This document shows, in pieces, positions 1 through 10,697 of a DNA stretch of 64,000 nucleotides. The stretch is from Klebsormidium nitens. Taxonomy: Eukaryota; Streptophyta; Klebsormidiophyceae; Klebsormidiales; Klebsormidiaceae. The DNA is taken from the NCBI GenBank assembly GCA_000708835.1, contig DF236972.1:295478-359477 (forward strand). Reading direction: 5' to 3'. How positions within the stretch are numbered: position 1 is the stretch's first letter; each line of letters opens with the position of its first letter. A model generated the notes under the pieces. It saw only the letters and a program-made list of their open reading frames with translations, was not told where the DNA came from and searched no databases. A program made the translations under genes and the position numbers.

Positions 1-260
1 CAGCAAATCCATGCTCGTGAACCAAGATCGTGCTTATTCATCAAGCGGATATTACGGAGGTGCTTTGCAATGTAACTTGGCACATAAGCGCCTAGCAGCG
101 TTACCCCCACTTTATGCTGGACGGCGTCTCAGAGTATTCTGTGTCCCAGAACTCGTGCCTTCCTTCAAGTTCTGCCTTGATCTGGAGTTCTGGACCTGAA
201 GGCTGAAGTACGAAGTTGGAATTGAATCGGGAATCAAATCGAGCGTCAAGGGAAGGGGAA

Positions 261-2642
261 ATGGCGCTCCTGGTGCGCCTGGCTGCCGCCCTGGCGCTGC
301 TGCTCCTTCTCCCTCCAGCAGCTCTCGCTTTCAACGAGCGCGCTGAAGACCTGCTGGATCTGCAGCAGGGCTCGCGCGATGGAGTGATTCATTTCAAGGA
401 GGACAGCTTCGATCGATATGTGCGCGGCTCCGAGCCCCGAGGATACTCGTTGGTGCTCTTCTACGCAGCAAAACAGGTTGCAGACAAGCCGGAGTTGGGG
501 ATGCCTGCTCTGCGGAAGGACTTTGGCCTAGTCGCACAGAGTTATCAGAAGACGCATAAGGGGACGCCAGAAGAGCTCCTGGTCTTCTTCGCAGACGTGG
601 AGTTCTCAGAGAGCCCGAATGTGTTTGCTGATACGGGGGTGAATGCGGTGCCGCACATCAGGCGGTTCCCGTCGGTCGGAGATGGCAGCGCCGGAGAGGA
701 TGTGAGGGATCCTGATCTCATAGATGCCTTCTGCTACCGCTGAGTTTTTCCCTTGAGAACCTGGGGAATGTAAGTTCACTAAGTGCTAATTGAATTTTGA
801 GTGCTAGTGATTGGCCACCTACATTTGTGAGCCAATCAAGAATGACGACTTCCTAGAGATTGAAAGGCTTCCATTCCCAATCCTAGTAATCAGGTAATGC
901 GGCGCATTCTCATACCACCTCTGGTGTGTGGCAGCGCTTAGCAATGCAACTGCGCAACCATTGTTCATATCAGTCTGGGCGGTGGCATCTGACGCTACGC
1001 ACGCTCAGGACAGAACTGCTTGAGACAAGCGTAATGTTGAGCAGTCAGTAAGAGACCATTGGATTGGTTTTTCCGCTCTGTCTATACTGTCTGCCTTTGT
1101 ACAATTGCTCTCCTAAATGGCAGATGCTTCAAGAATGGTCAAAGAGCGCTCGCTGAGACAACGCCGATGTTTCAGATGACGGCGTGTAACAAAAGCCCTC
1201 TGCCTTTGAAACTTTGTGGCAGTGCTTTGATAAGTAGCTACAGTGGAAGCACAGAAGGATCGCCTTCGACAGATACTTTTCAAATGAAAGCAAGGTTTAC
1301 TTTAACCTAAAGCAATTAATGATCAGAAGCAATCGTCATGAAAGTTTAGATCATCAAATGCTGTTGAGAAGCAGCTCAGTACAAAGTTGCAGCGGAGCAA
1401 GTACTATCAATAACTGCTAGTAAAATGGTGGTGCGACCAGTGACGTTTCCAGCTCCTCTCGTTTGCGACTCTTTTATTCCGCATAGCCTCAGGCTTGTCC
1501 TGATTGAGGCCTGCGTGCAATGCAAAGCTTTTGCTTTAAGATGCTTCCTGTTGATCCAATTTGCAAGCAAGGAGTCATTTATGAAGACTCTGGAATCACA
1601 CAATGTTGCAGTGGGGCAAGGCGCTGTGGTCCACCATGATGCTCCACTCAGTCTCATTGTCAGGGGGGCCTCGATTGCTTTTTGTCCTCCACTCATGCAA
1701 CTCTAGTCAGCTTCTTCGTCTAAACAAGGTGTATACTGGCTCCGATCGGACTCTCGTTGACAGCGGGTGACACTTCAATTAAGCCCCCTAAATCCCCTCC
1801 TTGCGCCTTTGCTTTTGCACTTATGCAGACAGTCAATTTGATCCATCACACAACCAAGTATCTTGCACTTGATGTTTTGTTTTTTAAAACCTGGTTTTTC
1901 TGCACCGACATCCTGCTCTTACACTCCTTCTAGGATCGATCCCTTCGTACACGCAAACGTGTTTCCATCCACATCGAGCAGAACACCAAGCAAGCGCTGC
2001 CATTCCAGATGAACTTTTCAGGCTGGACATCCGTCTTAATGATTGCAGACTGATCTCTCAGTTGTCCCTTCTCTGCAGACGTTTGACCTGAACTCATTCC
2101 CCCGCACCGCGGAGGGCATCGCCAGCTTCGTCGAGGCGCGCACCAAGCTCAAGGTCGGCGAGATCGTGCGGCCACCCCCGCTCTCGAAGCTCCAGGTGTC
2201 CCTCATCCTGGCTGCCGTCCTTCTTCTCGGGCCCTACATCGGTTACAAAGTGCTCTCGCTCCCCGCCGTTCAAGAGCCAAAGCTCTGGGCCATTGCCGCA
2301 ATTGGGGTGTACTACTTCTCCGTCAGCGGAGGCATGTATAATATCATCAGAGGGATCCCTTGGGCGACCGCCGACGAGCGCGGGAAGCCCGTGTTTTTCC
2401 ACCAGGGGCAGGGGTACCAGCTCGGGGGGGAGGGCTTTTACGCCGGGCTGTTCTACCTGGTGACGAGCCTCCTGCTGTTCATCATGACGTATGTTGTGCC
2501 GCGCTTGAAGAGCAAGTCGTCGCAGCGCATCTGGTCGGCAATCTGCCTGTTCCTAGGATTCTGGGTGGTAACTCAGTTTGTGGCGTTGTACAAGTGGAAG
2601 TCTGGGTACTACGTGCACGGTTATTGGCCGAGGCGGCGATAG
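261..2642 (+). CDS. OST3/OST6: OST3/OST6-type oligosaccharyltransferase complex subunit (MagT1/TUSC3 family)
   Basis: Two exons, 261-701 and 2079-2642, are joined in phase 0 across a 1.4-kb GT-AG intron and encode about 334 residues. The ATG at 261 opens a signal peptide (residues 1-24, leucine/alanine rich). Residues 25-147 form a thioredoxin-like luminal domain. It contains VNAVPHIRRFP, typical of the family, but has no CXXC motif at the usual site (KPELGMPALRKDFG); this is as in plant homologues, so oxidoreductase activity is doubtful. Exon 2 carries four membrane segments at roughly 185-205, 219-240, 267-288 and 301-321. Family role: an accessory subunit of the ER oligosaccharyltransferase that helps N-glycosylate a subset of acceptor sites. 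The donor at 702 (gtgagg) was chosen because it alone restores the frame and places SFVEARTKLKVGEIVRPP right after the luminal domain. Family assignment is firm; the intron ends are inferred. Confidence 0.9.
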
Positions 2643-3181
2643 GCATGGAGGTAGACGCTTCTAGCGACTTACAGGCAGCAATTTACGGTCTGAGGATACC
2701 GGACCCCTGTTTTGGACAGATCGTTCAAGGTAAGGAATTGGTCAGAAAGGGACTACTAAAACAAATCATGTGTTTGTTTTCTTAGACTTCGATTCGGAAG
2801 GCAGGGAAGAACGTTTCTTGCTGAATTCGACTGTAATGATTCAAATCCTATGGTTCTTCCAACCGGGATTGCAGGCCACATATAATGTATGTGTGTTATC
2901 GTCTACTCTCGAGTGCCGCGCGCATCATGGCATGTTATGCGAATACGTGTGACCAAGTTAGTATGGCAGCGCGACAGAGAGCTGCGCAGGCCCATATTTC
3001 CAATGGTGTGCTCCGACCCCGGCTCTAGGCCATGACAGTGAGGCTTCCAGTCGAAAACGGATTCAAGCGCATACAAACGATTACTCTCATACGTTGCTTA
3101 GGGCATGGGGGCCTCATACAGCTAGCTCCGACTATTGACCTGTTCAATGACTGCAGCGACTCGCAATCGAAGCGCCGCAGG
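2643..3181. other. Intergenic spacer, probably including the 3' UTR of OST3/6
   Basis: No coding signal is seen; the open frames are short and lack splice partners. The 9 bases gccgcaggc at its right edge (3174-3182) match 4203-4211 and are read as a target-site duplication of the neighbouring element. Confidence 0.5.
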
Positions 3182-4202
3182 CCCGGGGTGGCAACTCCCA
3201 GTTTCAAAACATGGTATCTGCGGATTAAAACAAGGGGTTTGGCCGTTTTGAAACTTTAAAACTGCCTTTTAAAACGTTTTAAAACAGTTTTAAAACGGCA
3301 TGAAAAGTCCAATTTGTAGAAATTTCCTTGTTTTTATGGCGGCTGTCGGCTTGTCAAGAGCTCGTATGCCGCATCCATGCACTTTTATGTATATTAGGGT
3401 GACAAAACAGGCCAAAAGAGGCATGTCCTGGGCTCGGATTTCCACCGCGGAAGCGTCGCGGGAATGTTTGCGGAAAGCGCGGAAGCTATTGCGGAAGAGC
3501 GCGGGAATTTGCGGAAAGATGCGGAAGATTGCGAAAGCTTGTAGAAACCTTGCGAAGCCTATGCGGATTGGAAAGGCCCGGATAGACGCGGAATGCGCGG
3601 ATGCTTGCGGAAGCACTTGGATGCTTGCGGAAGCGTGCGGAACTCTATGCGGATCTAGTTCGCGGAAGTATGAAGTGCATACAAAAGCTATATGGTACCC
3701 TAGAAACATGAGGGCCATATACGCGGCGAAGACAGCGGAAGCATAGTGGAAAGTATGCGGAAGCGCGGACCAACTGCAGAAGCAGCGCGGAAGAGCCGCG
3801 GAAGCTTTGCGGAAACACGCGGAAACTGCTTCCACCGCGGAAATCCAAACCCAGGACATGCCTCAGAAGGGCCTCGGGTTGTCGCCTTTCCTTGTTTAAA
3901 TACACTTTATAGGCGTTTAAAAACGTTTTGCTGTTTTGTTTGTTTTATAAAACGGGCTATTTTGAAGTCCGCCTAACCCGCAGATACATGTATTAAGATT
4001 TTGGCGTTTTTAAATGTTTTAAAACCGTTTTACTTTTTGTGGGGGGGGCCAAATTTCAAAACGAGTAGTGTTTTAGAAACTATAGACGAAGGGCTATACG
4101 ATGGTCAGAAACAAAACATTGGATGCATTTGGTTTTCCGTCGTTTTGGATGAAGGCAAAATAAAAACGCTCTCTATTTTAAAACTGGAGTTGCCACCCCG
4201 TG
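3182..4202. mobile_element. Non-autonomous foldback element with hAT-like ends
   Basis: The left end (3182-3211) and the reverse complement of the right end (4173-4202) align from their first base. Both contain CGGGGTGGCAACTCC followed by AGTTT and AAAA, with an opening CC or CA. An 8-bp direct repeat GCCGCAGG flanks the element at 3174-3181 and 4203-4210. An 8-bp duplication and ends of the form CA..GGGGTGGCAAC are typical of hAT transposons. Inside, further inverted arms occur at 3208-3232 against 3972-3995, and at 3397-3456 against 3825-3886 (both sharing GGCATGTCCTGGG). The whole insert is therefore a long imperfect palindrome. Its core (3437-3846) is crowded with GCGGAAG-type words. No transposase is encoded; the open frames here are by-products of the repeats. 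It would need a hAT transposase in trans. Confidence 0.65.
3437..3846. repeat. GCGGAAG-rich degenerate array in the core of the foldback element
   Basis: The words gcggaag, gcggaaa and gcggatg recur many times at irregular spacing. The array starts and ends with near-matching sequences around ccaccgcgg in inverted orientation. It accounts for open frames of 60-190 codons on both strands, which I do not regard as genes. Confidence 0.7.
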
Positions 4203-4645
4203 GCCGCAGGCTTGGCCTGCATGGTTGGTATTGTCGCACATGATCAAGCTGCAAACATTGGAATCAGCCCCAGTGCATGCAAGCATCATGAATTTGATAT
4301 GTACGTGCGGGCAAGGAGCAGTTATACACGTGCATGGCCCGAACACCATTAAGTAATTACAGTTTGCGTACTAGGTTGATCAGGTGACCGGACAGTGAGA
4401 CGGCCGCGGTTGAGCCTGCTCTTTGATTGGATCATGTACATGGTAATTCCGGGCCCGCGAGCCATGACACCGTCAATCCGATCACTGATGTGCTAAAAAC
4501 CAGAATTCTATCGGAACATGTGATCGACACTGTGCTCCACACCTGTACCCGATCATGGCATCCGGCGCGGCTACACCCCAAAGCCCGGCCCAGCCCACCC
4601 CGGCGTCCCGGCCCCCAGCACGACTCAATTGACCCGATTACATCG

Positions 4646-4732
4646 ATATGTTGAGTTATGTGATTAATCACACAACTCAACATATCTGTAACTCCCTTTT
4701 ATCACATAACTCAACATATTTGTAACTCCCAC
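4646..4732. repeat. 40-bp near-perfect palindrome followed by a direct repeat of one arm
   Basis: Bases 4646-4685 read almost the same on both strands (one mismatched pair), built on gttgagttatgtgatt and its complement. The arm aactcaacatat plus tgtaactccc then recurs at about 4709-4730. It could be a remnant of a small inverted-repeat element or a cruciform-forming site. Confidence 0.7.
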
Positions 4733-7188
4733 ATAAATTTGAAAATCTTGCAGCCCGCTGATTGCATGATTGTCACTGTCATGATAACTTTGCTCGCGAG
4801 CCGCGCCCCGTGACAAATGACTTCTGAGTGGACAGAGTTTCATCTCGATCAAATTTTCAAAGCTGTCACTATGCTGGGAAGGTCGCTGTGTCAACAGCAA
4901 GCACGAATAGTTGCGTACGTGGGACGACTCACTAAGTTTGCCTTTGCGGTCGACCTAGATTCAAATCGTGGGTTATTAAGGTCTTAGCATTTAGCAACGG
5001 ATCAATAGTAGCTATTTAACTTCGCAAGACATCTACCAAAATTCACAAATATACACGCAGAAAAGCTAGGCCCCGCCATGACGCTGTCTGGCGCTGTTCA
5101 GTCGATTCATCAACTTAGGCTACATGATTTTCTACCACTGACACCAAGCGGCCAGTTATTCCTGATGCTCCTGGTGCTTGTTGCTGGCCTTGCCCGGTAA
5201 TGGCGGCTGCAAAACGAGAGCGACCGTGACCCGTTATCTTCAACTGTCGGAGCTACGTTTGAAACGGTCGAGAATCGGACGAAGGACTCTGAATGCCATC
5301 GTAGCCACTTCTCTAGCACCAAAACCGTTAATTTGGCACTGCCAGACACCACATGTCAACCACGAGTTCGTCACTAACTTGACGGAAGAAAGCCGTACAA
5401 AGGATGTGTGCGGTCCAAAGGCTGTCACAAGACACAAAGGCCACCTCTGGGCTTGCAACGATCATGCCACACGGCCAGCGCAAGGCAGGCTCTACGCTTG
5501 AGCCGGTTCTCGCATTGAACAGTATGCTCTGGCGTCTTTGCACAGGCGAATCTTATGCACCTCGTCTAAGGCAGGCTAACTTCGTAGCGTGTTGCCATGG
5601 AAGGCAGGAATAGAGGAATTTGCATCTTACATCAAACAGAGCCCTCGTTGGTTTGGTGGTCATTGATCTGAAGAGCTTTCTCGACAATAATACCATGTCA
5701 ATGAAACTTCCCGCTTCACCAAGCACTTAATGCTTCAAACGCAAAACACTCTTACCAGCAAGCCGAGGCTCCTTGTTCGTGCAAGTGATTGGGGCATCCG
5801 ATCTGGAGTATGTGACGGTGCACTTCTGGTCTGCAGAAGACACAAAGTTCCAAAGGGAAACTGGTGAGATTGACACAAGAGATTGAAGATCGTTAATATA
5901 CAAGTACTTGAATTTCCCCCGTCTCGTATGCAAGTATCAAGTGCCAAGCTGGTTGACTCGATACTAAAAAGGGTTGCTGGATCATACTCGTATCTGCTTT
6001 GCAAGTAAAGATAAGGACATTCAGAATCGAGCAAACCAGTGACTTCAGATTTTAGTGATTGAGCAGATCGATCTAGGGGAGATCCAGGACACGGCCCGTC
6101 AGAGATTTTACTTTGAAGGATCAAATTAAAGCAGTAGGCTTGAGTATGTAAGTAAGCCCATCTGACAGAATGCTGATCAAATAATATATTTTTAGTTGTG
6201 TATGTTGATAGCAACGAGAAAACAACACCTTGTAAAAACCCAGCCCACACGAAAATGCCTCCCTTTGCAACCAAAGCTGGACGCTGGTAGCCCAGACAGA
6301 AGATTGATACGGGCAGGCAATCCTGAGCCTTTACCTGTTTGCTCATAATGTCCATATGACTACTTCCTGAGGGTATTGCCATGGAGTTGAGGGATTCAGT
6401 TAGCCTTACCGCCCGACTGCTTTGCAACTTCACCACTGGTTGTGCTTTTGGAGCCTCCTCTATGTTTGCCAGGTGGGGGGCGTTAGGCTTCCGAGGTCGC
6501 CGGAGCAGGGGCGTTACCTCAGCAGACTCCTGGTACTGTCCTCAAACTCCGGCTCACCGTGTCTCTCCGAGTAGTTGAAGCTGCTCATTGCTTCTAAATT
6601 TGCTCTTAAAGTTGCTGACTGTAGTGATCAAGATGCAAAAGACTGCATTTGTTAGTTACTTATCAACCTGCAAAATGAACGTCGAAGGCGAGTCTGGCAC
6701 GAAACAATTCTCATTCGCTCGCATGCTTCTGGTGTAGGAGACACTTCCCTTAAGAAATATATCGGGACTATATCACAACCTGTGCATTGCTATTGTGGGT
6801 CATTCTTCTCTGAAAGCAGTCTCAAGTATCAGCATGGCAGCGGTGACATGCGGCATCAAATCATTTCCAAACAATCTGGAAAGAAGATAAGGCCTTGGTT
6901 GGTAGAGTTTTGTAAACCCAAACCAACCAGATTGAAAGTTACTGCAAATCTTGCAAGTGCATTATATTTTCGAAGCAAAGCCTGGGATCCATGAGTACTC
7001 CAAGCACCCACTACTCTGTAAATTCTTTTGGATAGGACTGAAAAGTACATGACTATAGTTTCAATGGCATCTATTATCAAAGATATGATTCCATAGACTG
7101 TCAACAGAACCCACCTCAATGTCATCATGTGCCCATTGATGTTCCAAACTGCTCAACCTTCTGATTCCAGGGTCTTGAAGGTCTGGCC
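4733..7188. other. Intergenic spacer without a supported gene
   Basis: The longest open frame is 233 codons on the minus strand (5735-6436). Its composition and lack of any recognisable domain suggest chance. A minus-strand stretch at 6856-7128 has one hydrophobic segment and lies just downstream of the four-TM gene; it could be 3' UTR or an unrecognised alternative exon. No RNA gene was recognised. Confidence 0.4.
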
Positions 7189-8427
7189 TCAGGTCGGGGG
7201 CGGGCTTCCTAGCAAACCATCATTGCCTATCCCCTCCATCGGTCTGTTAGCCAACACCCTCAACGACCAGGCAATGTCCTTTGCTACCGCTTCCTTGTCA
7301 GTCTTTTTGGCAATGTCATCTTCTGACTTTTGAGCTAGGTCCAGCAATCCTTCTTGAAGCTTTCTGAACCTCGTAAACTCACGCTGTACTCCCCAAATAG
7401 TCTGTGCCACAGATATGGAAATGACACCCAGGAAAGGGAGAGGGACTGTGCGGATAACAGATCCGGCGTGTGGCAAGCGCATTTTGCAAAAGCATTCTGC
7501 GCATGCTGACCAAGTTGCCCCCACCATAGCAATGGTTAGAAGGAGGACAAACAAGCTTATCAAAGATAAGGGTGCCTCAGTTAGGGCGTTGACTAAGAGC
7601 TGAGAGTAAAAGCGCCAAGTCCATTGCAAGTACTGCCTCCTGCGCTTTTTGGCTCGGGCACTTATCGTTGTATCCATAAATATTTGTTGCAGGCTTTTGA
7701 TGTTCTCTCCCTGAAGGTAGGCTCTGTATATTGCCAACTCCCTTACGGCAATAGCCACAGCCTGCCCTTGAGAAGCGGCAAATGTGAGAAGCGCAGAGCC
7801 TACTGACACGAGCGCAAAAGTGATTGCAACTAATAATTGCTGGTAAGTCTGGATGTTTGCGCCTGTAGTACAGTTTCCTAGCAGATTCATGGCTGCCCTT
7901 CGTGCCGCCACCTCAGGCATTAAGCCCCTCAGAGAGCTCTCATTGAAAAAGTCTGTATTGATAAGGACAGAGACCGGTTGACCTCTTCGCTTGCACGCCA
8001 GGCTTTTGAATCCCCCTTCAGGGGAGATTTGACAATGTGTCAATTGGTCCCCTAGCCTTGGGCTGTTGCAGCAAGATGGCTGGACGTCAGTCAAGAGCTT
8101 GGTGCAGCACTCATTCCGGTCAGGACTCCAACTCACGGAAGGGATACAACAGTTCTTGTTCTCAAAAAGCTTGCTGCTGTAGAAGAAGGCGAAGCAGAAT
8201 GTGCACAAGGTCCCATAAATGGAGAAGGTCGTGAAGATCCTTGACAAGCCCTGGTCTACCTTGCCCTTGCTCTCATCGAAGAACGTCTTGACATTTTCTT
8301 TCAAGACTTCCGGCCGGCTGATGCTCTTAACATCTGCAGCATTCCCTCCTAGCGCCTGGACGTCGCTTTCAATCAAAGGCGGCTCCATTGCTGACCCGTC
8401 CTGATGAAAAGCAGGCTGAGCCGCCAT
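7189..8427 (-). CDS. Hypothetical multi-pass membrane protein with a cysteine-rich loop
   Basis: One uninterrupted 412-codon frame starts at the ATG at 8427. I do not recognise the family. Four hydrophobic segments are visible, roughly residues 65-87, 213-238, 285-310 and 333-355. Between the first and second lies a loop of about 120 residues with many cysteines, including three CC pairs (NCC, ECC, SCC), which looks extracellular or luminal and disulfide bonded. A basic stretch with KKRRRQ follows the second segment and would be cytosolic. The C-terminus is hydrophilic and ends in a proline run. Being intronless among intron-rich neighbours is notable. The ATG lies only 22 bp from the end of a MITE, so the 5' UTR or promoter probably lies within that element. 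That it codes is likely; its function is unknown. Confidence 0.65.
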   Translation of the reverse strand: MAAQPAFHQDGSAMEPPLIESDVQALGGNAADVKSISRPEVLKENVKTFFDESKGKVDQGLSRIFTTFSIYGTLCTFCFAFFYSSKLFENKNCCIPSVSWSPDRNECCTKLLTDVQPSCCNSPRLGDQLTHCQISPEGGFKSLACKRRGQPVSVLINTDFFNESSLRGLMPEVAARRAAMNLLGNCTTGANIQTYQQLLVAITFALVSVGSALLTFAASQGQAVAIAVRELAIYRAYLQGENIKSLQQIFMDTTISARAKKRRRQYLQWTWRFYSQLLVNALTEAPLSLISLFVLLLTIAMVGATWSACAECFCKMRLPHAGSVIRTVPLPFLGVISISVAQTIWGVQREFTRFRKLQEGLLDLAQKSEDDIAKKTDKEAVAKDIAWSLRVLANRPMEGIGNDGLLGSPPPT

Positions 8428-8449
8428 CTGGCTTCACCATCTGGATTTA

Positions 8450-8732
8450 CCCGTAGTCCAACCCGAACGATTTTAGTTCGAGTTATTTTCCGACAATCCG
8501 ACCAGGAAAGCGGATTTATATATGCTGATTCCGACAAAATTCGAATGCCCTATGTTCACACTTGGAAGAGGATTTTAGAGGCTGTTTTGGCCATTTTGGG
8601 GCTTCCGAGGACCATTCCAGAATTATTTTAACCTTTCCGAATTCCCACTTTCCGAACGGGAAATCCGAATTTGTGACTTTCCGAATACAGATAATTATTT
8701 AACTTTTCGGAATCATTACCTTGGACTACGGG
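8450..8732. mobile_element. 283-bp MITE with 12-bp terminal inverted repeats and TA target duplication
   Basis: The left end CCCGTAGTCCAA (8450-8461) is repeated as TTGGACTACGGG at 8721-8732. TA dinucleotides flank both sides (8448-8449 and 8733-8734), as for Tc1/mariner-type insertions. The interior is AT-rich, holds repeated ttccgaa/ttcggaa words and has no coding capacity. It sits directly upstream of the four-TM gene. A related one-sided match (CCGGTAGTCCAAG) occurs near 9174 without a partner. Confidence 0.6.
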
Positions 8733-8734
8733 TA

Positions 8735-10697
8735 CCTATGACGAACTTACTTCAAAATTACCGGCTGTACGGTACTGATTATCTGGAATTTCAACTTTCA
8801 AGTGACAAGTCACAAGAGTCCCGCGATCAGGGGTCGGCATAAATATTGACGGGGTCGGCTCGAGGCTCGAAGCCGGGTACCCAGGCTTCCAGTCGGCATA
8901 TCACAAGTTTGCGGCCATTTTACCCGGCTTCAACCCCGCGCCTCCAGGTATGGGCCGGCTCTTCAGCCGGGTACTTCTCATTGCACTACCTATTGTAGTC
9001 GGCTTTTTGAAATTTTAGACCCCCCCGCTCAGTGGTTTGGCCGATCGCAGCGAGCGCGCGCTAGCTTCCTATAGCCGACGGCGACAGTCGACTCGGACCC
9101 CGAGTTTCATGCGGCTGTCTCGCCGGTCGGGCATTTGGAGTCTGCCAATTGACGAATACATATACCTATAATACCGGTAGTCCAAGTACCTACCGTACCG
9201 GTATTTGATTTCGGCACCTTCGACGTCGATTCTTCTCTATGAAACTTTTCAACCTTTCTGCAGTTGAAGGGTTACTTGCTAAGAGAACCGGTATGGATAT
9301 TCTATGTACGGCCTAGGCAAAACAATTCTAAAATGTGTCTTAGGTGCCAGTGAACTGCATTATGCATCCTAGCTAGGCTCTCATGCAAGGCACCTCTCTT
9401 TGAAGGCTGCATCAGCTAGGCAGCACTAGGCTGCAAGTTCTTGCAAGATCGAAGCGACCGACAGCTAGAGCCTAGTAGTAAGCTTTACGCTAGTACTAAT
9501 ATAAGAATGTGGACATGATGTTGGCCGTAGCTTAGCAGGAGCTACCGCGGTATATAGTGTAGATGCCGTTGAGTTGTTCATGCAGCTCGAGACTCGTTGT
9601 CAGATCGTTGTAGGAACGCGTCCCCTATGCAATGCGTCCGGTCCATGCGAAGTATGCCACTGTACCCGCATCACTACCCCATGCCCTTGATTTGCACACC
9701 AGCTTTGAGATCTCAAGAAGCGTTCGAAGACAATGATGATATTACATAGGCCATTCGATATTATCAGTATTGTGATTACCCGTACATACCTATAGGTTGA
9801 CTGGATACAACCGTCGGTATATTTATTTATCCCCAGTATATCATAGCGCATGCATGGGATCGATGCTATCTAATATTTTCCGCACAACAATACTTGTAAG
9901 GAAGTCGGCGTCCAACGTCTCCAGCCCTTGAATTTGAATATAACGAATATGTTTGTCAATGGACCGTGCTTTATGTGAGCAGAACAAGTCTGCCATACCC
10001 GGAAAAGGCGTGCTCGTCGACACAAAACGGTAATATGCGCAATTCTTTGACTCTGGAACATGGGCTGCCGCGACAGCAATACAAAAGCAGCGGTTTCGTC
10101 TATGAACGCCGATGCTCAACTCCTCATCAAACACCAAGCGCGGAATCTAAAGTCAGTTGCCTGCATAGGCTTTCAGCCTCAACGGAAGCAGACACCGGTT
10201 CCGCAACCAAAACCCTGCAAACAAAGGAAAGGCCGAGCGACGTAAGAACAATCCTCGAAATTGCGCCTCAAAGACTGTCATTTCCATCTCCAAACTAGTT
10301 TGCACCGGAGCAGTAAGCAGTTTCCGCGGCTACACTGGTCTACCACGTCCCTAGCTGCGGATGTTCTTCTAAGGTTCCGCCTCTTGAATAAAGTTGAAGT
10401 GGGCAGCTTGCTCTTCAAGGCCCTGTCTATGACCAAAATTGTCCTTGACATCAGTGGTCAACGGGCAGCAATTAGCACCTGCGATGGATCGAACCCAAAC
10501 TCCTCTGCTCTGGCAAGCGATTCCCGAGAGTAGTAGCGCTCCGAGTTTCACGCGCACTTGCAGGTTGGCATCTGACGCGTAGACTCCTTGCGCTTAAGTC
10601 GGAGATATGGACATGCATCGCTGTTCGTCGCTCTCCCGGACGCTTGACACTTAGACAGCCCAACCATTCCCAAAACCACACTTCCTTTAACACCCGT
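8735..10697. other. Intergenic spacer
   Basis: No coding signal is seen. 8820-8990 contains several inverted copies of GCCGGGTA/TACCCGGC, and 9160-9200 contains copies of ACCGGTA. The right end is presumably the 3' flank of the CTC1-like gene. Confidence 0.4.

Noticed and set aside
3290-3859. Open frames of 148-189 codons on both strands around 3.3-3.9 kb
   Set aside because: They come from the GCGGAAG repeat words inside the foldback element; both strands read open for the same reason.
5735-6436. 233-codon minus-strand open frame
   Set aside because: No recognisable domain, serine/leucine-rich chance composition, no splice partners and no gene-like GC rise; probably random.
6856-7128. Minus-strand frame with a hydrophobic segment downstream of the four-TM gene
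   Set aside because: The upstream frame already ends in a stop at 7189 and no donor/acceptor pair is evident; more likely 3' UTR.
10440-10560. Possible tRNA because of a minus-strand gggttcgatcc
   Set aside because: The flanking bases do not form a T-stem or a cloverleaf; no acceptor-stem pairing.
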